A DNA stretch of 58,441 bases. Source: Sinomicrobium sp. (GTDB taxonomy: Bacteria; Bacteroidota; Bacteroidia; Flavobacteriales; Flavobacteriaceae). The notes beneath the pieces were generated by a model, which was not told the origin of the DNA, ran no database searches, and saw only the letters and a program-made list of their open reading frames with translations. The stretch lies in the NCBI GenBank assembly GCA_029266035.1, contig JAJUFH010000020.1, positions 1 through 58,441 of the forward strand, written 5' to 3'. Positions 1 to 9,400 of the stretch are shown piece by piece. Position numbers and translations under genes: made by a program. The first letter of the stretch is position 1. The number at the start of each line of letters is the position of its first letter.

Positions 1-2
1 CA

Positions 3-107
3 CAACGACCACATGGTTCACTAAAAAATATGAAACCAGAAGAATTTGAAACTTTTCTTTTGGGGCGCGCCCCAAAAGAAAGACCAACAGTAATCATTAA
101 TTATTAA
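3..107 (+). CDS. IS3-family transposase (OrfB), C-terminal end only
   Basis: An open frame runs in from the window edge and ends at TAA 105-107. Its first readable residues are QRPHGSLKNMKPEEFE, which is the conserved tail of the DDE integrase core of IS3-type OrfB transposases (usual form YNxxRPHGSLxxxTPxEF). The tail then continues LLGRAPKERPTVIINY. The catalytic DDE residues lie outside the window, so it cannot be said whether the element is intact. The frame has no start here; the ATG at 30 is internal to the family motif. It lies upstream of the patatin gene and on the opposite strand, pointing towards that gene's 3' end. Confidence 0.8.
   Translation, partial: QRPHGSLKNMKPEEFETFLLGRAPKERPTVIINY
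54..81. repeat. Perfect 28-bp palindrome inside the transposase tail
   Basis: Arms 54-67 and 68-81 are exact reverse complements with no spacer, centred on GGGGCGCGCCCC. The palindrome is inside the reading frame, where it encodes FLLGRAPKE. In RNA it would form a very stable hairpin just before the transposase stop codon. It may serve as a terminator or as a block to read-through for the IS, but the sequence shows only the symmetry. Confidence 0.75.
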
Positions 108-143
108 CCTGAAAAAAGGCAAGCTTATTCAGGCAAGGTCACA
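108..143. mobile_element. Probable right end of the IS3-family element
   Basis: Directly after the transposase stop the sequence holds CCTGAA (108-113) and TTCAGG (128-133) as an inverted pair and then AAGGTCACA, ending in CA. IS3-family elements begin with TG and end with CA, so the right terminal inverted repeat probably ends near 141-143. The left end lies outside the window, so neither the inverted repeat nor a target duplication can be verified. Confidence 0.4.
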
Positions 144-179
144 CTACCAACTACGAACTAAGATCCACGAACTAACCAA

Positions 180-2420
180 CTAAAACCAAAACCCGAGGTT
201 GAAGAACCAGAGGCCTTTACCTCGCTCTGGCGACCAGGAGTATTTCAACTCTATGGGGCCTAAAAAAGTTTCGAGTCCATATCCCACGGCATAACCTGTA
301 TAGGCAGGTTTTTCAAACCAGTGTCCTCTAGAAAATATATCTTCCCCTACATTGGCCATATTGACGGTAAAATTCAAGTGGTTTTTCTTGATAAACTCAA
401 GATCTAGGGTTGCTGCGGCCTTGATATAGCTATTCCCTCCGAAACTCATAAAATGATAACCGAGAAAGGGAGTGAAATTATTAATCAGACTATTTCCGTA
501 ACCCCCTAGAATAAAACTCAATCCGTCGGCGTAAGTCTCCCCAAAAACAGTTCCGGCACCCACTGTGGTATTTAAACTTAAATAACGCCCGATTAGCGGA
601 GTTGCCCAACCGGCATTTGCCTTTCCAATAGAAAACTCACTGAAGTTGCCCTGGTAATCAGAAGAAGCAAAATAAAAGTGAAAATCGCCGTCAAAATACA
701 GTCCTTTTTTAGGGAAATAGCGATTGTCGTAGGTATCCAACTTAGCAAAGCCATAAAGACTGAAATAATCGCTATTGTCGAAAGTAGTTTTTCTTCCGTT
801 ACTGGCATCTGAAACCGTCTTTGACTCCATCTTCAGGTGTTTGTACTCCAGTCCAGCCCCTACCGAAAACTCTTCTCTAAACACCGTTTGCAGATAGACC
901 TGATTGGTCATATCGGAGAAATTAGCTCCGATCTGATTGATTCCTGCCCATTGTTCACTTTCCCCTTCAGGTAGGTTTTCTAGAGCCACATCGGCATCAA
1001 ACCGATGATAGGTAGAACGTATCCCTACACTCCAGTACAAGCCTTTGTCGATAAAATAATCGAGATTATACCTAAAATTATCCCCCAGAACCACATCGAG
1101 AGACAACACATCATCGTCAAAAAGGAACTGTTTTTTGGTCAAGTTTACCAAGGCTCCACTTTTATAAAGCGCATCGTAGTGCAATCCGAAACGGAGCAAC
1201 ATTTTATTTTTACTCTCCTTCAAGGTCATATACATAGTGCGTTTCTCATCGTCTCCCTCTTTGAGAAACCTATATCGTATACTTTCAAAGTTTTTAGTAG
1301 CTGATAGATTGGCCAAGCCTTGGTCAAATTTCTCAAAAGACACCTTTCCGGAGGTGGTGAATCTCAGTTTCCCCTTGATATATGCTCTGGAATACCGGTC
1401 GTTCCCTTGAAGTACCAATCCGGCTATATCAATACTGTCTCTAACCGGAACGTGAAAGGGGGTATACTGTTTTTTCTGCATCCGAGCCAAAGCTTCCAGT
1501 TCTGCCATTTGCTCACGCCCTGCCTTCTCTCCATTGGCAATAATCACCTGCCCCTTGTCAAACGACACCACCGAAAATCCTTCGATATCGGGTTTGATAT
1601 ACACATCGGTTTCTTCTTTTTTAAACTTCATATCGTTTACCGTACGATAGTTATTAATCTGAAAAAGAATATCCATTGCAGAGTTCAACTGATCGCGATC
1701 TGCCAGAGGATCCTGGACATCCACACCTATTATTTTATCAGCCCCGAGTGCTTTCAATTCTTCGATAGGATAGTTGTTTACCACTCCTCCGTCTATGAGT
1801 ACTTTCCCTTCTATATCGACCGGATTAAAGAGAGAGGGAAAAGCCCCGCTAGCTAAGATCGCCTCTGGGAGATACCCTTTATCGAGCTTTACAGCCTCGC
1901 CTGTTTCTACATTGGTGGCAATACAGAAAAACGGAATGGGAAGCTTGTCGAAATCCTCCACATCATTGACGTGATACAGCAGTTTTACTAAGAGGTTGTA
2001 TATGTTTTGTCCTTTGGATAGGGCTCTAGGGAAAGACACCTTAAACTTATCAAAGGGGAGAGTCAGTGCATAGCGTTCATAATTTTTCTTCTCATAAAAG
2101 GTTCTTGCCGATCTCGGAAGGTTATCTTGAATCAGTTCGCTAAAATCGACCACTCTAAAAATAGAATCGAGCTGTTCTGCACTGTATCCCGAGGCATAGA
2201 GCGCACCTACAATCCCCCCCATACTGGTACCTCCTATATAATCGATTCGCACACCGGCTTCTTCGATGGCTTTCAGCACTCCTATATGTGCTAGCCCCTT
2301 GGCTCCTCCACCGCTGAGTACAAGACCTACCTTGATATCCTCCTCCGAATCCTGTTGAGCATAGGTCTGCATCACAAGTGTACAGCAACACCACAAAAAC
2401 AGGTATATGTGTTTTTTCAT
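180..2420 (-). CDS. Patatin-like phospholipase with Omp85-type outer-membrane barrel
   Basis: Two-part protein. An N-terminal signal peptide (MKKHIYLFLW...) ends near residue 22. It is followed by a patatin domain with the oxyanion motif GGGAKG (37-42), the nucleophile elbow GGTSMGG (Ser66) and the catalytic DGG (Asp210). After a POTRA-like stretch around residues 300-380 the last 350 residues alternate polar and aromatic residues and end in a C-terminal Phe (GFWF), as in outer-membrane beta barrels of the Omp85 superfamily. This arrangement matches PlpD-like type Vd proteins and the Bacteroidota 'patatin-like phospholipase' family. A lipid hydrolase held at or exported across the outer membrane is inferred. 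An in-frame ATG at 2480 would add 20 residues, but the signal peptide begins at 2420. Confidence 0.88.
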   Translation of the reverse strand: MKKHIYLFLWCCCTLVMQTYAQQDSEEDIKVGLVLSGGGAKGLAHIGVLKAIEEAGVRIDYIGGTSMGGIVGALYASGYSAEQLDSIFRVVDFSELIQDNLPRSARTFYEKKNYERYALTLPFDKFKVSFPRALSKGQNIYNLLVKLLYHVNDVEDFDKLPIPFFCIATNVETGEAVKLDKGYLPEAILASGAFPSLFNPVDIEGKVLIDGGVVNNYPIEELKALGADKIIGVDVQDPLADRDQLNSAMDILFQINNYRTVNDMKFKKEETDVYIKPDIEGFSVVSFDKGQVIIANGEKAGREQMAELEALARMQKKQYTPFHVPVRDSIDIAGLVLQGNDRYSRAYIKGKLRFTTSGKVSFEKFDQGLANLSATKNFESIRYRFLKEGDDEKRTMYMTLKESKNKMLLRFGLHYDALYKSGALVNLTKKQFLFDDDVLSLDVVLGDNFRYNLDYFIDKGLYWSVGIRSTYHRFDADVALENLPEGESEQWAGINQIGANFSDMTNQVYLQTVFREEFSVGAGLEYKHLKMESKTVSDASNGRKTTFDNSDYFSLYGFAKLDTYDNRYFPKKGLYFDGDFHFYFASSDYQGNFSEFSIGKANAGWATPLIGRYLSLNTTVGAGTVFGETYADGLSFILGGYGNSLINNFTPFLGYHFMSFGGNSYIKAAATLDLEFIKKNHLNFTVNMANVGEDIFSRGHWFEKPAYTGYAVGYGLETFLGPIELKYSWSPERGKGLWFFNLGFWF

Positions 2421-2503
2421 CACAGCAGATATTAGGTAAACAGATGTGTTGAAATTACCAAATAACATTCGTTCGGGCAAGGAGTCTACAGAAAACTTTC
2501 ACT

Positions 2504-4321
2504 TTATTTTTCATAAGGCCCATCAGCTACATTCGAGTGAAAATAACGGTAAACCTTTTGAGCTTTAGACAAGCCCACCACCTCGGCAATAGCCTCTACT
2601 CCAGCATCTTTTACTCTTCGCACCGATCGGAATACTTTTAGCAGCTCTTCTGCGGTCTTTTGCCCTATTCCCTCAATATTGGTCAGTTCGCTATCTATAG
2701 CAGCCTTGCTGCGTTTGTTTCGGTGAAAGGTGATTCCGAAGCGATGCGCTTCGTTCCTGAGATGCTGAATAATCTTAAGAGTTTCCGACTTTTTGTCGAG
2801 GTAGAGGGGGACGGAATCCCCGGGATAATAGATCTCTTCCAATCTCTTGGCAATCCCTACAATAGCGACCTTGCCCCTCAATCCGAGTACTTCTATACTC
2901 TTTAGCGCAGAAGATAACTGCCCCTTACCACCATCGATTACAATGAGTTGTGGCAGGGGTTCTCCTTCTGTTATCAACCTTTTATATCTTCGGAAAACCA
3001 CTTCTTCCATAGAAGCAAAGTCGTCCGGACCTTCTACGGTCTTGATATTGAAGTGGCGATAGTCTTTCTTACTCGGTTTGCCATCTTTAAACACCACGCA
3101 GGCTGCCACGGGATTGGTTCCCTGTATATTCGAGTTGTCAAAACATTCTATATGTCTAGGTTCTACACTCAACCGCAGATCTTTTTTCATCTGCTCCATA
3201 ATGCGTTTTACATGGCGGTCGGGATCGGTAATCTTCACCTGTTTGAAGCGTTCCTGTCTGTAGAATTTCGCATTGCGTTCCGAGAGTTCCAAAAGGCGCT
3301 TTTTATCTCCTAGTTTCGGGATAGTCACTTTTATCCCTTCCGGGACTTCTACCTCAAAGGGCAGGTATATCTCACGGGAAAGCGAATGAAACCGCTGTCG
3401 GAGTTCGGTGATAGCCAGTTCGAGTAATTGCGCATCCGATTCGTCCAGCTTTTTTTTCATCTCTACGGTATGAGCGCGGATAATAGATCCGTAAGACAGT
3501 TGTAAAAAATTGACGTAGGCATAACTGTCGTCCGACACCACAGTAAACACATCCACATTGCTAATTTTCGGATTAACTATGGTAGACCTCGCCTGATAAT
3601 TTTCGAGTACCTCTATCCGTTCTTTCATCTTCTGAGCATCTTCAAACCGCATTTCTTCCGCATAAGCCTTCATCTGCTTTCTGAATTCCTGCAGCGAATC
3701 TTTGAAGTTTCCCTTGATAATCTCGCGAATAGCCTTCACCTGAGCGTTGTATTCCTCTTCCGACTGGTAGCCCTCACAGGGTCCCTTGCAGTTTCCTAGG
3801 TGATACTCCAGGCACACTTTGTATTTGCCAGCATCGACCTTGGATTTGGATAGGTCGTAATTACAGGTACGCAACGGGTATAGTCCTTTTATGAGGTCGA
3901 GCAGAGTGCGGATCGTCTTCATATTGGTATAGGGGCCGAAGTATTCCGAACCGTCGCGCACCACTCTACGTGTAGAGAATATACGTGGAAAACGCTCTTT
4001 TTTAATACAAATCCAAGGATAGGACTTGTCGTCCTTAAGCAATACATTATACCTAGGTTGGTATTTTTTGATGAGATTGTTTTCCAGCAATAAGGCGTCG
4101 GTCTCTGTAGGCACCACAATATGCTTTATATCGGCAATTTTTTTTACCAGCACCCTGGTCTTTCCGTAATCGTGGTGTTTATGAAAATAGGAAGACACCC
4201 TTTTCTTGAGATTTTTGGCCTTCCCCACATACAATATTTTCCCGTCTTTATCGTAAAACTGATACACCCCGGGATTGTCGGGAAGTGTTTGGAGCAATAT
4301 GTCTATCGCGGTATCGGCCAT
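2504..4321 (-). CDS. uvrC: Excinuclease ABC subunit C
   Basis: UvrC makes both incisions around a bulky DNA lesion after UvrA/UvrB recognition. The 605-residue protein has the N-terminal GIY-YIG nuclease (GVYQFYDKDG near 18, YVGKAKNLKKR near 31), a cysteine-bearing linker, a UVR motif around 200-235 that contacts UvrB, the RNase H-like 3' nuclease domain (ECFDNSNIQG, VIDGGKGQL) and a C-terminal helix-hairpin-helix (LTNIEGIGQKTAEELL). Length and domain order are normal. The patatin gene starts 83 bases downstream on the same strand and may be co-transcribed. The gene is divergent from the small lipoprotein gene at 4501. Confidence 0.97.
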   Translation of the reverse strand: MADTAIDILLQTLPDNPGVYQFYDKDGKILYVGKAKNLKKRVSSYFHKHHDYGKTRVLVKKIADIKHIVVPTETDALLLENNLIKKYQPRYNVLLKDDKSYPWICIKKERFPRIFSTRRVVRDGSEYFGPYTNMKTIRTLLDLIKGLYPLRTCNYDLSKSKVDAGKYKVCLEYHLGNCKGPCEGYQSEEEYNAQVKAIREIIKGNFKDSLQEFRKQMKAYAEEMRFEDAQKMKERIEVLENYQARSTIVNPKISNVDVFTVVSDDSYAYVNFLQLSYGSIIRAHTVEMKKKLDESDAQLLELAITELRQRFHSLSREIYLPFEVEVPEGIKVTIPKLGDKKRLLELSERNAKFYRQERFKQVKITDPDRHVKRIMEQMKKDLRLSVEPRHIECFDNSNIQGTNPVAACVVFKDGKPSKKDYRHFNIKTVEGPDDFASMEEVVFRRYKRLITEGEPLPQLIVIDGGKGQLSSALKSIEVLGLRGKVAIVGIAKRLEEIYYPGDSVPLYLDKKSETLKIIQHLRNEAHRFGITFHRNKRSKAAIDSELTNIEGIGQKTAEELLKVFRSVRRVKDAGVEAIAEVVGLSKAQKVYRYFHSNVADGPYEK

Positions 4322-4431
4322 AGGGCGAAATTACAGATTTTTTGGTTTACCACCCATCTTTTCCCGCTCTCTACCCGGAAACTAGCTGTGGTTTTGTGTG
4401 ACCGTTAAAAAGTATGGCACGGTTTTTACAG

Positions 4432-4439
4432 TATATTTG
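4432..4439 (+). promoter_or_regulatory. -7 box of the small lipoprotein gene
   Basis: TATATTTG fits the Bacteroidota -7 consensus TAnnTTTG exactly and lies 62 bases before the ATG at 4501. A clear TTG -33 box at the expected distance is not seen, so the promoter call is tentative. Confidence 0.45.
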
Positions 4440-4448
4440 TGTACACTC

Positions 4449-4484
4449 TGTGTTGTTGTTTTTCGTTATAAAAACTACAACACA
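4449..4484 (+). other. Stem-loop in the 5' untranslated region
   Basis: TGTGTTGT (4449-4456) pairs with ACAACACA (4477-4484), and after a two-base mismatch TTTTT (4459-4463) pairs with AAAAA (4470-4474), leaving a six-base loop. It would start about ten bases after the -7 box, at the very 5' end of the transcript, 16 bases ahead of the start codon of the small lipoprotein. It may protect the mRNA. Confidence 0.45.
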
Positions 4485-4500
4485 CATAAATACTTTGATT

Positions 4501-4701
4501 ATGAAAAGTTTGAAATTTATTCTCCTGATGTTATTACTCGCCGCATTTGTCACCTCCTGCGGAGTGATACACAGAGGAAACGGCCACAGGATTCACACCA
4601 ATGGCAAAGGAGAGATTCCCCCTGGACAGATGAAAAAAATGACCGGTGACAAAAGTGCAAAACACTATGCTCCGGGACAGCGTAAAAAACGCGGATATTA
4701 A
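4501..4701 (+). CDS. Small lipoprotein, 66 residues
   Basis: The start at 4501 gives a lipoprotein signal: two Lys-containing residues, a hydrophobic run (FILLMLLLAAF) and the lipobox VTSC, with the lipidated Cys near residue 20. The mature part is short, basic and rich in Gly/His, with a PPGQMKK ... YAPGQRKK pair of related motifs. Similar small PPGQ/APGQ proteins are common in flavobacteria but have no known function to my knowledge. An upstream in-frame ATG at 4414 would destroy the signal peptide and precedes the promoter. The 5-FTHF cyclo-ligase gene follows after 6 bases, so the two probably share a transcript. Confidence 0.75.
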   Translation: MKSLKFILLMLLLAAFVTSCGVIHRGNGHRIHTNGKGEIPPGQMKKMTGDKSAKHYAPGQRKKRGY

Positions 4702-4707
4702 TATTAG

Positions 4708-5274
4708 ATGAACAAAAGAGACCTGCGTAAAAAATACAGACAGCTTCGGGAACAACTGACTCCTGAAGCTGTAGACAACCTCAGTATCGATATTGCCAAC
4801 AGAGCGCTATCGCTGGATATCTGGAATCGTACTTATTATCATATTTTTCTCCCCATTGAAAAACAGCGAGAAACAGACACCTCTTTTCTATTGAGCATAC
4901 TTCAGGGAAAAGACAAGGAAATAGTGTTGTCAAGAAGTGACTTCAAGACTGGTCTTATGACGCATCATCTACTCACCGACAATACAGTGATTCGCGTCAA
5001 CCAATGGGGTATCCCCGAACCTGAAAACGGACTGAGAGTACCTCCTTCAGAAATCGATGTGGTATTTGTTCCTCTATTGGCTTTTGACGAATCTGGAAAC
5101 CGAGTGGGTTATGGCAAGGGGTTTTACGATCGCTTTCTCGCAGAATGCCGAACAGACACGCTTAAGATAGGGCTGTCTTTTTACGAAGCAGAACCGGCTA
5201 TAGGCGATACAGACCCCAACGATATCGCTTTGGATTACTGTATTACCCCCGAAAAAGTCTATTCTTTTTCCTGA
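4708..5274 (+). CDS. 5-formyltetrahydrofolate cyclo-ligase
   Basis: This enzyme converts 5-formyl-THF to 5,10-methenyl-THF with ATP, returning a storage folate to one-carbon metabolism. The 188-residue protein starts MNKRDLRKKYRQLREQL, the basic N-terminal helix of the family, and carries the phosphate-binding signature GYGKGFYDRF near residue 133-142 and VFVPLLAFD before it. Length is typical. It is convergent with lspA and the two coding regions overlap by 16 bases at their 3' ends (5259-5274). Confidence 0.93.
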   Translation: MNKRDLRKKYRQLREQLTPEAVDNLSIDIANRALSLDIWNRTYYHIFLPIEKQRETDTSFLLSILQGKDKEIVLSRSDFKTGLMTHHLLTDNTVIRVNQWGIPEPENGLRVPPSEIDVVFVPLLAFDESGNRVGYGKGFYDRFLAECRTDTLKIGLSFYEAEPAIGDTDPNDIALDYCITPEKVYSFS

Positions 5275-5897
5275 GCTTCCTCTGGTTTTGGGAAGGCCTT
5301 CTTGTGGAACACCAACAGTATTCCCACACCTACACTAATGGCGGAATCGGCCAGGTTGAACACCGGCTCGAAGAAACGAAAACTATTACCTCCCACACCG
5401 GGAATCCATTCCGGCCATGTGGTGTCTATCATCGGAAAATACAGCATATCGACTACTTTCCCGTGGAAAAGGCTTCCATAAGGCTCGTCGGCAAACACCG
5501 TAGCAACCTGGTGATAACTATGGTCGAAAATCACACCGTAAAAAACAGAGTCTATAATATTGCCAAAAGCTCCGGCAAAGATAAGTGCGATAGAAATAAT
5601 CAGTATTTTGGAGCCGTTTTTCATCACGGCGTCTCGAAGCCAGTAGCCTATTCCACATATAGCCAACAACCTAAAAATGGTAAGTGCCATTTTTCCTGTT
5701 TCGTCTGAAATAAAGGGGATAATATCACTCAGTTTTGTACCCCAAGCCGCACCCTCATTTTCTATAAAGAGAATTTTAAACCAGCTAAAAACGGTTACAG
5801 ACTCGCCCAATGTAAAGTGAGTCTTGATATAAATCTTGCTGATCTGATCTACAAGAACGACTAGAAATATAATAAATACGGCTTTTTTCAGTGACAT
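5259..5897 (-). CDS. lspA: Lipoprotein signal peptidase (signal peptidase II)
   Basis: Inner-membrane aspartic protease that removes the signal peptide of lipidated prolipoproteins. Four hydrophobic segments are seen. The catalytic pair is in GNIIDSVFYG (Asp116) and FNLADSAISVG (Asp184). Between them is a loop of about 55 residues, longer than in proteobacterial LspA; such an insert is usual in Bacteroidota members. The start at 5897 (MSLKKAV) places the first helix at the N-terminus; the longer frame from 5972 would add a charged leader unlike the family. Many lipoproteins in this window are expected substrates. Confidence 0.93.
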   Translation of the reverse strand: MSLKKAVFIIFLVVLVDQISKIYIKTHFTLGESVTVFSWFKILFIENEGAAWGTKLSDIIPFISDETGKMALTIFRLLAICGIGYWLRDAVMKNGSKILIISIALIFAGAFGNIIDSVFYGVIFDHSYHQVATVFADEPYGSLFHGKVVDMLYFPMIDTTWPEWIPGVGGNSFRFFEPVFNLADSAISVGVGILLVFHKKAFPKPEEAQEKE

Positions 5898-6009
5898 ATT
5901 TTCGCTTTCAAAATACAGTCGCCTGAGCGACCTGATGTCTTTTGGCTTTCCGCTTATTTCGGAAAGTTCCAAAAATACAAATATTATCTGTTTTCCAACA
6001 CCTTAAAAG

Positions 6010-6044
6010 AAAACCTGTCACCACCGAAAACAGCGACAGGTTTT
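6010..6044 (-). terminator. Intrinsic terminator after the DksA-like gene
   Basis: AAAACCTGTC (6010-6019) and GACAGGTTTT (6035-6044) form a 10-bp stem. On the minus strand the hairpin is followed by CTTTTAAGG. It lies about 48 bases past the stop of the gene at 6092. Confidence 0.75.
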
Positions 6045-6091
6045 ATATAGTTTCGTTCAGAAATAGAAACCATTCTCTAATGCGAAAACCA

Positions 6092-6478
6092 TCAACTCTT
6101 CTGCATATTTTTGGCCTCAATACTCAATGTAGCGTGAGGAACCAGCTTAAGGCGTTCTTTATTGATGAGCTTTCCGGTAACGCGGCATATCCCATAAGTC
6201 TTGTTTTCAATACGCACCAAAGCATTCTTCAGGTCCCGAATAAACTTTTCCTGTCTGATAGCCAATTGAGTATTAGCTTCCTTACTCATAGTCTCCGATC
6301 CCTCTTCAAAAGCCTTGAATGTGGGAGAGGTATCGTCTGTACCGTTATTCCCGTCATTCATATACGCACTTCTTATAAGATCTAAGTCGTTCTGAGCCTT
6401 TTCAATCTTGGCCTCTATCAATTCTCTAAACTCTTCCAGTTCCTTGTCTGAATATCTTACTTTAACATCTGAATTCAT
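6092..6478 (-). CDS. TraR/DksA-family regulator with a degenerate zinc finger
   Basis: The 128-residue protein has the DksA layout: an N-terminal coiled coil (LEEFRELIEAKIEKAQND...) with acidic residues at the tip region, and the C-terminal segment YGICRVTGKLINKERL...PHATLSIEAK. DksA proteins bind RNA polymerase through the secondary channel and alter transcription during starvation. Here only one of the four zinc-binding cysteines remains (Cys98, in GICRVTGK), so the fold must be kept without zinc. I recall this form as common in Bacteroidota. The gene lies 4 bases downstream of ileS on the same strand, and the pair probably forms an operon ending at the terminator near 6010. Confidence 0.88.
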   Translation of the reverse strand: MNSDVKVRYSDKELEEFRELIEAKIEKAQNDLDLIRSAYMNDGNNGTDDTSPTFKAFEEGSETMSKEANTQLAIRQEKFIRDLKNALVRIENKTYGICRVTGKLINKERLKLVPHATLSIEAKNMQKS

Positions 6479-6482
6479 AGCA

Positions 6483-9400
6483 TTAATGTTTTTTAATGTA
6501 CAATTTGGTATTCACATCGTCGAAAGAAACTTCGGTTCCACTTTCCAGATGATCTTCAAAATCGAGTTTTGCTGCCAGGGTTTCTGTCTTGATGTAATCT
6601 ATATTACTCGTCACAGCTTGTTCTACAAAACCATCTCTTTGAAGTTGAACATCTATCTTGTCGGTCACGTCAAAGCCGGAATCTTTTCGGAAGTTCTGGA
6701 TTCTGTTTACCAATTCTCTCGCCACACCTTCATTGCGCAATTCCTCAGTTATTGTAACGTCCAGTGCCACCGTTAGTCCGTTCGATGTCGCTACTAGCCA
6801 TCCTTCTATATCTTGTGAAGATATCTCTACTTCATCGCTAACTAAAGTAACGCTTTTTCCGTTAATTTCCACTTCTATACTGCCGTTTTGCTCTATTTTT
6901 TTGATGTCTTCTTGAGAAAACTGCTGTACAGCATTGGAAACCAATTTCATATCCTTACCAAATCGAGGTCCCAGCTTTTTGAAGTTGGGTTTTATCTGTT
7001 TTACCAACACTCCGGAAGCATCGTCTAACAACTCTACCTCTTTTACGTTCACTTCTGATTTTATCAGGTCGGCCACCGCGACTATTTCTTCTTTAGACTG
7101 CACGTCCAATACCGGAATCATAATCTTCTGCAGGGGCTGTCTCACCCGTATATTTTCTCTTTTGCGAAGGGATAGCACCAACGACGATACAAGCTGTGCT
7201 TTCTCCATTTTACGCTCCAGAGATTTATTTATAACAGCCGAGTCAAATTCCGGAAAATCTGCCAGGTGCACACTTTCTGCATTTCCCTTACCTGTTACAC
7301 TCACCAAATCGCGGTACAAACTATCCATATAGAACGGGGCAATGGGAGCACCCAGTCTGGCAATTACTTCCAGACAAGTGTATAACGTCTGATATGCCGA
7401 AATCTTGTCTTGTCCGTATTCTCCTTTCCAAAAACGCCTTCTGCTCAGTCTTACAAACCAGTTGCTCAGGTATTCTTGAGTAAAATCGGAAATAGCTCTG
7501 GCTGCTCTCGTGGGCTCGTAATCGGCGTAGAAATCGTCCACTTTCTTTATCAACGTATGGAGTTCAGATAGTATCCAACGGTCTATCTCCGGTCGTTCTT
7601 CCAGCGGTGTCTCTGGTTCAGCATAGGTAAAGCCGTCTATATTGGCATACAGGCTAAAAAAAGAATAGGTGTTGTAAAGCGTGCCGAAAAATTTTCTCCT
7701 CACCTCGGTAATTCCCTCACTGTCAAACTTCAGATTATCCCAAGGATTGGCATTGCTTATCATATACCAACGCGTAGCGTCGGGTCCGTGCTCCTTCAGA
7801 GTAGTAAAAGGATCTACGGCATTCCCAAGTCTTTTAGACATCTTTTGCCCGTTCTTGTCGAGCACCAGTCCGTTTGACACCACATTGCGATAGGCCACCG
7901 AATCGAATACCATAGTGCCGATGGCGTGGAGGGTGTAAAACCACCCCCTGGTTTGGTCGACTCCCTCGGCGATATAATCGGCAGGAAATGCGGCTCCGCT
8001 GTCTATCATATCGCGGTTTTCAAAGGGGTAATGCCATTGTGCATAAGGCATAGACCCACTGTCGAACCACACATCTATCAGGTCTGATTCGCGCTGCATA
8101 GGTTTGCCTGACGGAGAGACTAGCACAATGCGATCTACCACATTTTTGTGCAGATCTACCTTGTCGTAGTTCTCTTCACTCATATCTCCGGGAACAAAAT
8201 CGGCAAAAATATCCTGTTCCATGACACCTGCCGCTACAGCTTTTGCCATTTCTGCCTTGAGCTCTTCTACAGAGCCTATGATTTTTTCTTCACGACCGTC
8301 TTCCGTACGCCATATAGGCAGTGGTATCCCCCAAAATCTGGAACGGGAAAGGTTCCAGTCGTTGGCATTCTGCAGCCAGTTTCCGAAACGCCCTTCACCG
8401 GTAGCTTTAGGCTTCCAATTGATGGTAGTATTCAAATCGAACATGCGGTCTTTAATCTCCGTTACCTTTATAAACCAAGAATCGAGCGGATAGTACAATA
8501 CTGGCTTATCCGTTCTCCAACAATGCGGATAGCTGTGCACGTATTTCTCTACCTTAAAGGCCTTGTTCTCTTCTTTGAGTTTTATAGCAATCTCGACATC
8601 AACCGATCTCTTCGGTGCCTCGCTGTCGTTGTAGTATTCGTTTTTAACGTACTTCCCTCCTATTTCCGGTAGCTCTTCTCTAAAACGCCCTTGTAAATCT
8701 ACCAGAGGAACAGGGGTATCGTTTTCATCGAGAACCAGCATGGGGGGGATCTCAGGAGAGGCTTCCCGAGCTACCTTGGCATCGTCGGCACCGAAGGTGG
8801 GCGCCGTATGCACTATACCGGTACCGTCTTCGGTAGTTACAAAATCTCCCTGAATCACTCTAAAAGCATTCTCGGGATGCTGATAAGGCTGGGCATACTG
8901 CAGCAGTTGTTCGTATTTAATTCCCACCAAATCAGAACCCTTGCTCTCAACGAGTATGCTATAAGGTATTTTTTTCTGTTCTGAGCTGTAGTTCTCAAAG
9001 TCTTCATCACTTTCCGCAGCGTAGTATTTACCGGAAAAGACACTGTTTACCAGGTTTTTGGCCAACACTACATTTACGGGTTCAAAAGTGTATTGATTAA
9101 AGGTTTTTACCAGCACATAATCTATTGCAGCTCCTACGGTAAGTGCCGTATTGGAAGGCAAAGTCCAAGGTGTAGTGGTCCATGCCAGCAGGTGGACATT
9201 ACCATAGCCTTTCAGAAAATCGGGCAGGCTTTCCTCTCGCGCTTTGAATTGCGCTACCACTGTTGTATCGGTTACGTCTCTGTAACTGCCCGGCTGATTT
9301 ATTTCGTGCGAACTAAGACCAGTTCCGGCCTTGGGAGAATAGGGCTGAATGGTATACCCTTTGTAGATGAGGCCTTTGTCGTAGATCTGTTTTAACAACC

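Noticed and set aside
1320-1856. A 178-codon frame on the plus strand inside the patatin gene
   Set aside because: The opposite frame has all catalytic motifs and a signal peptide; this one is rich in Phe/His/Ile from antisense codons.
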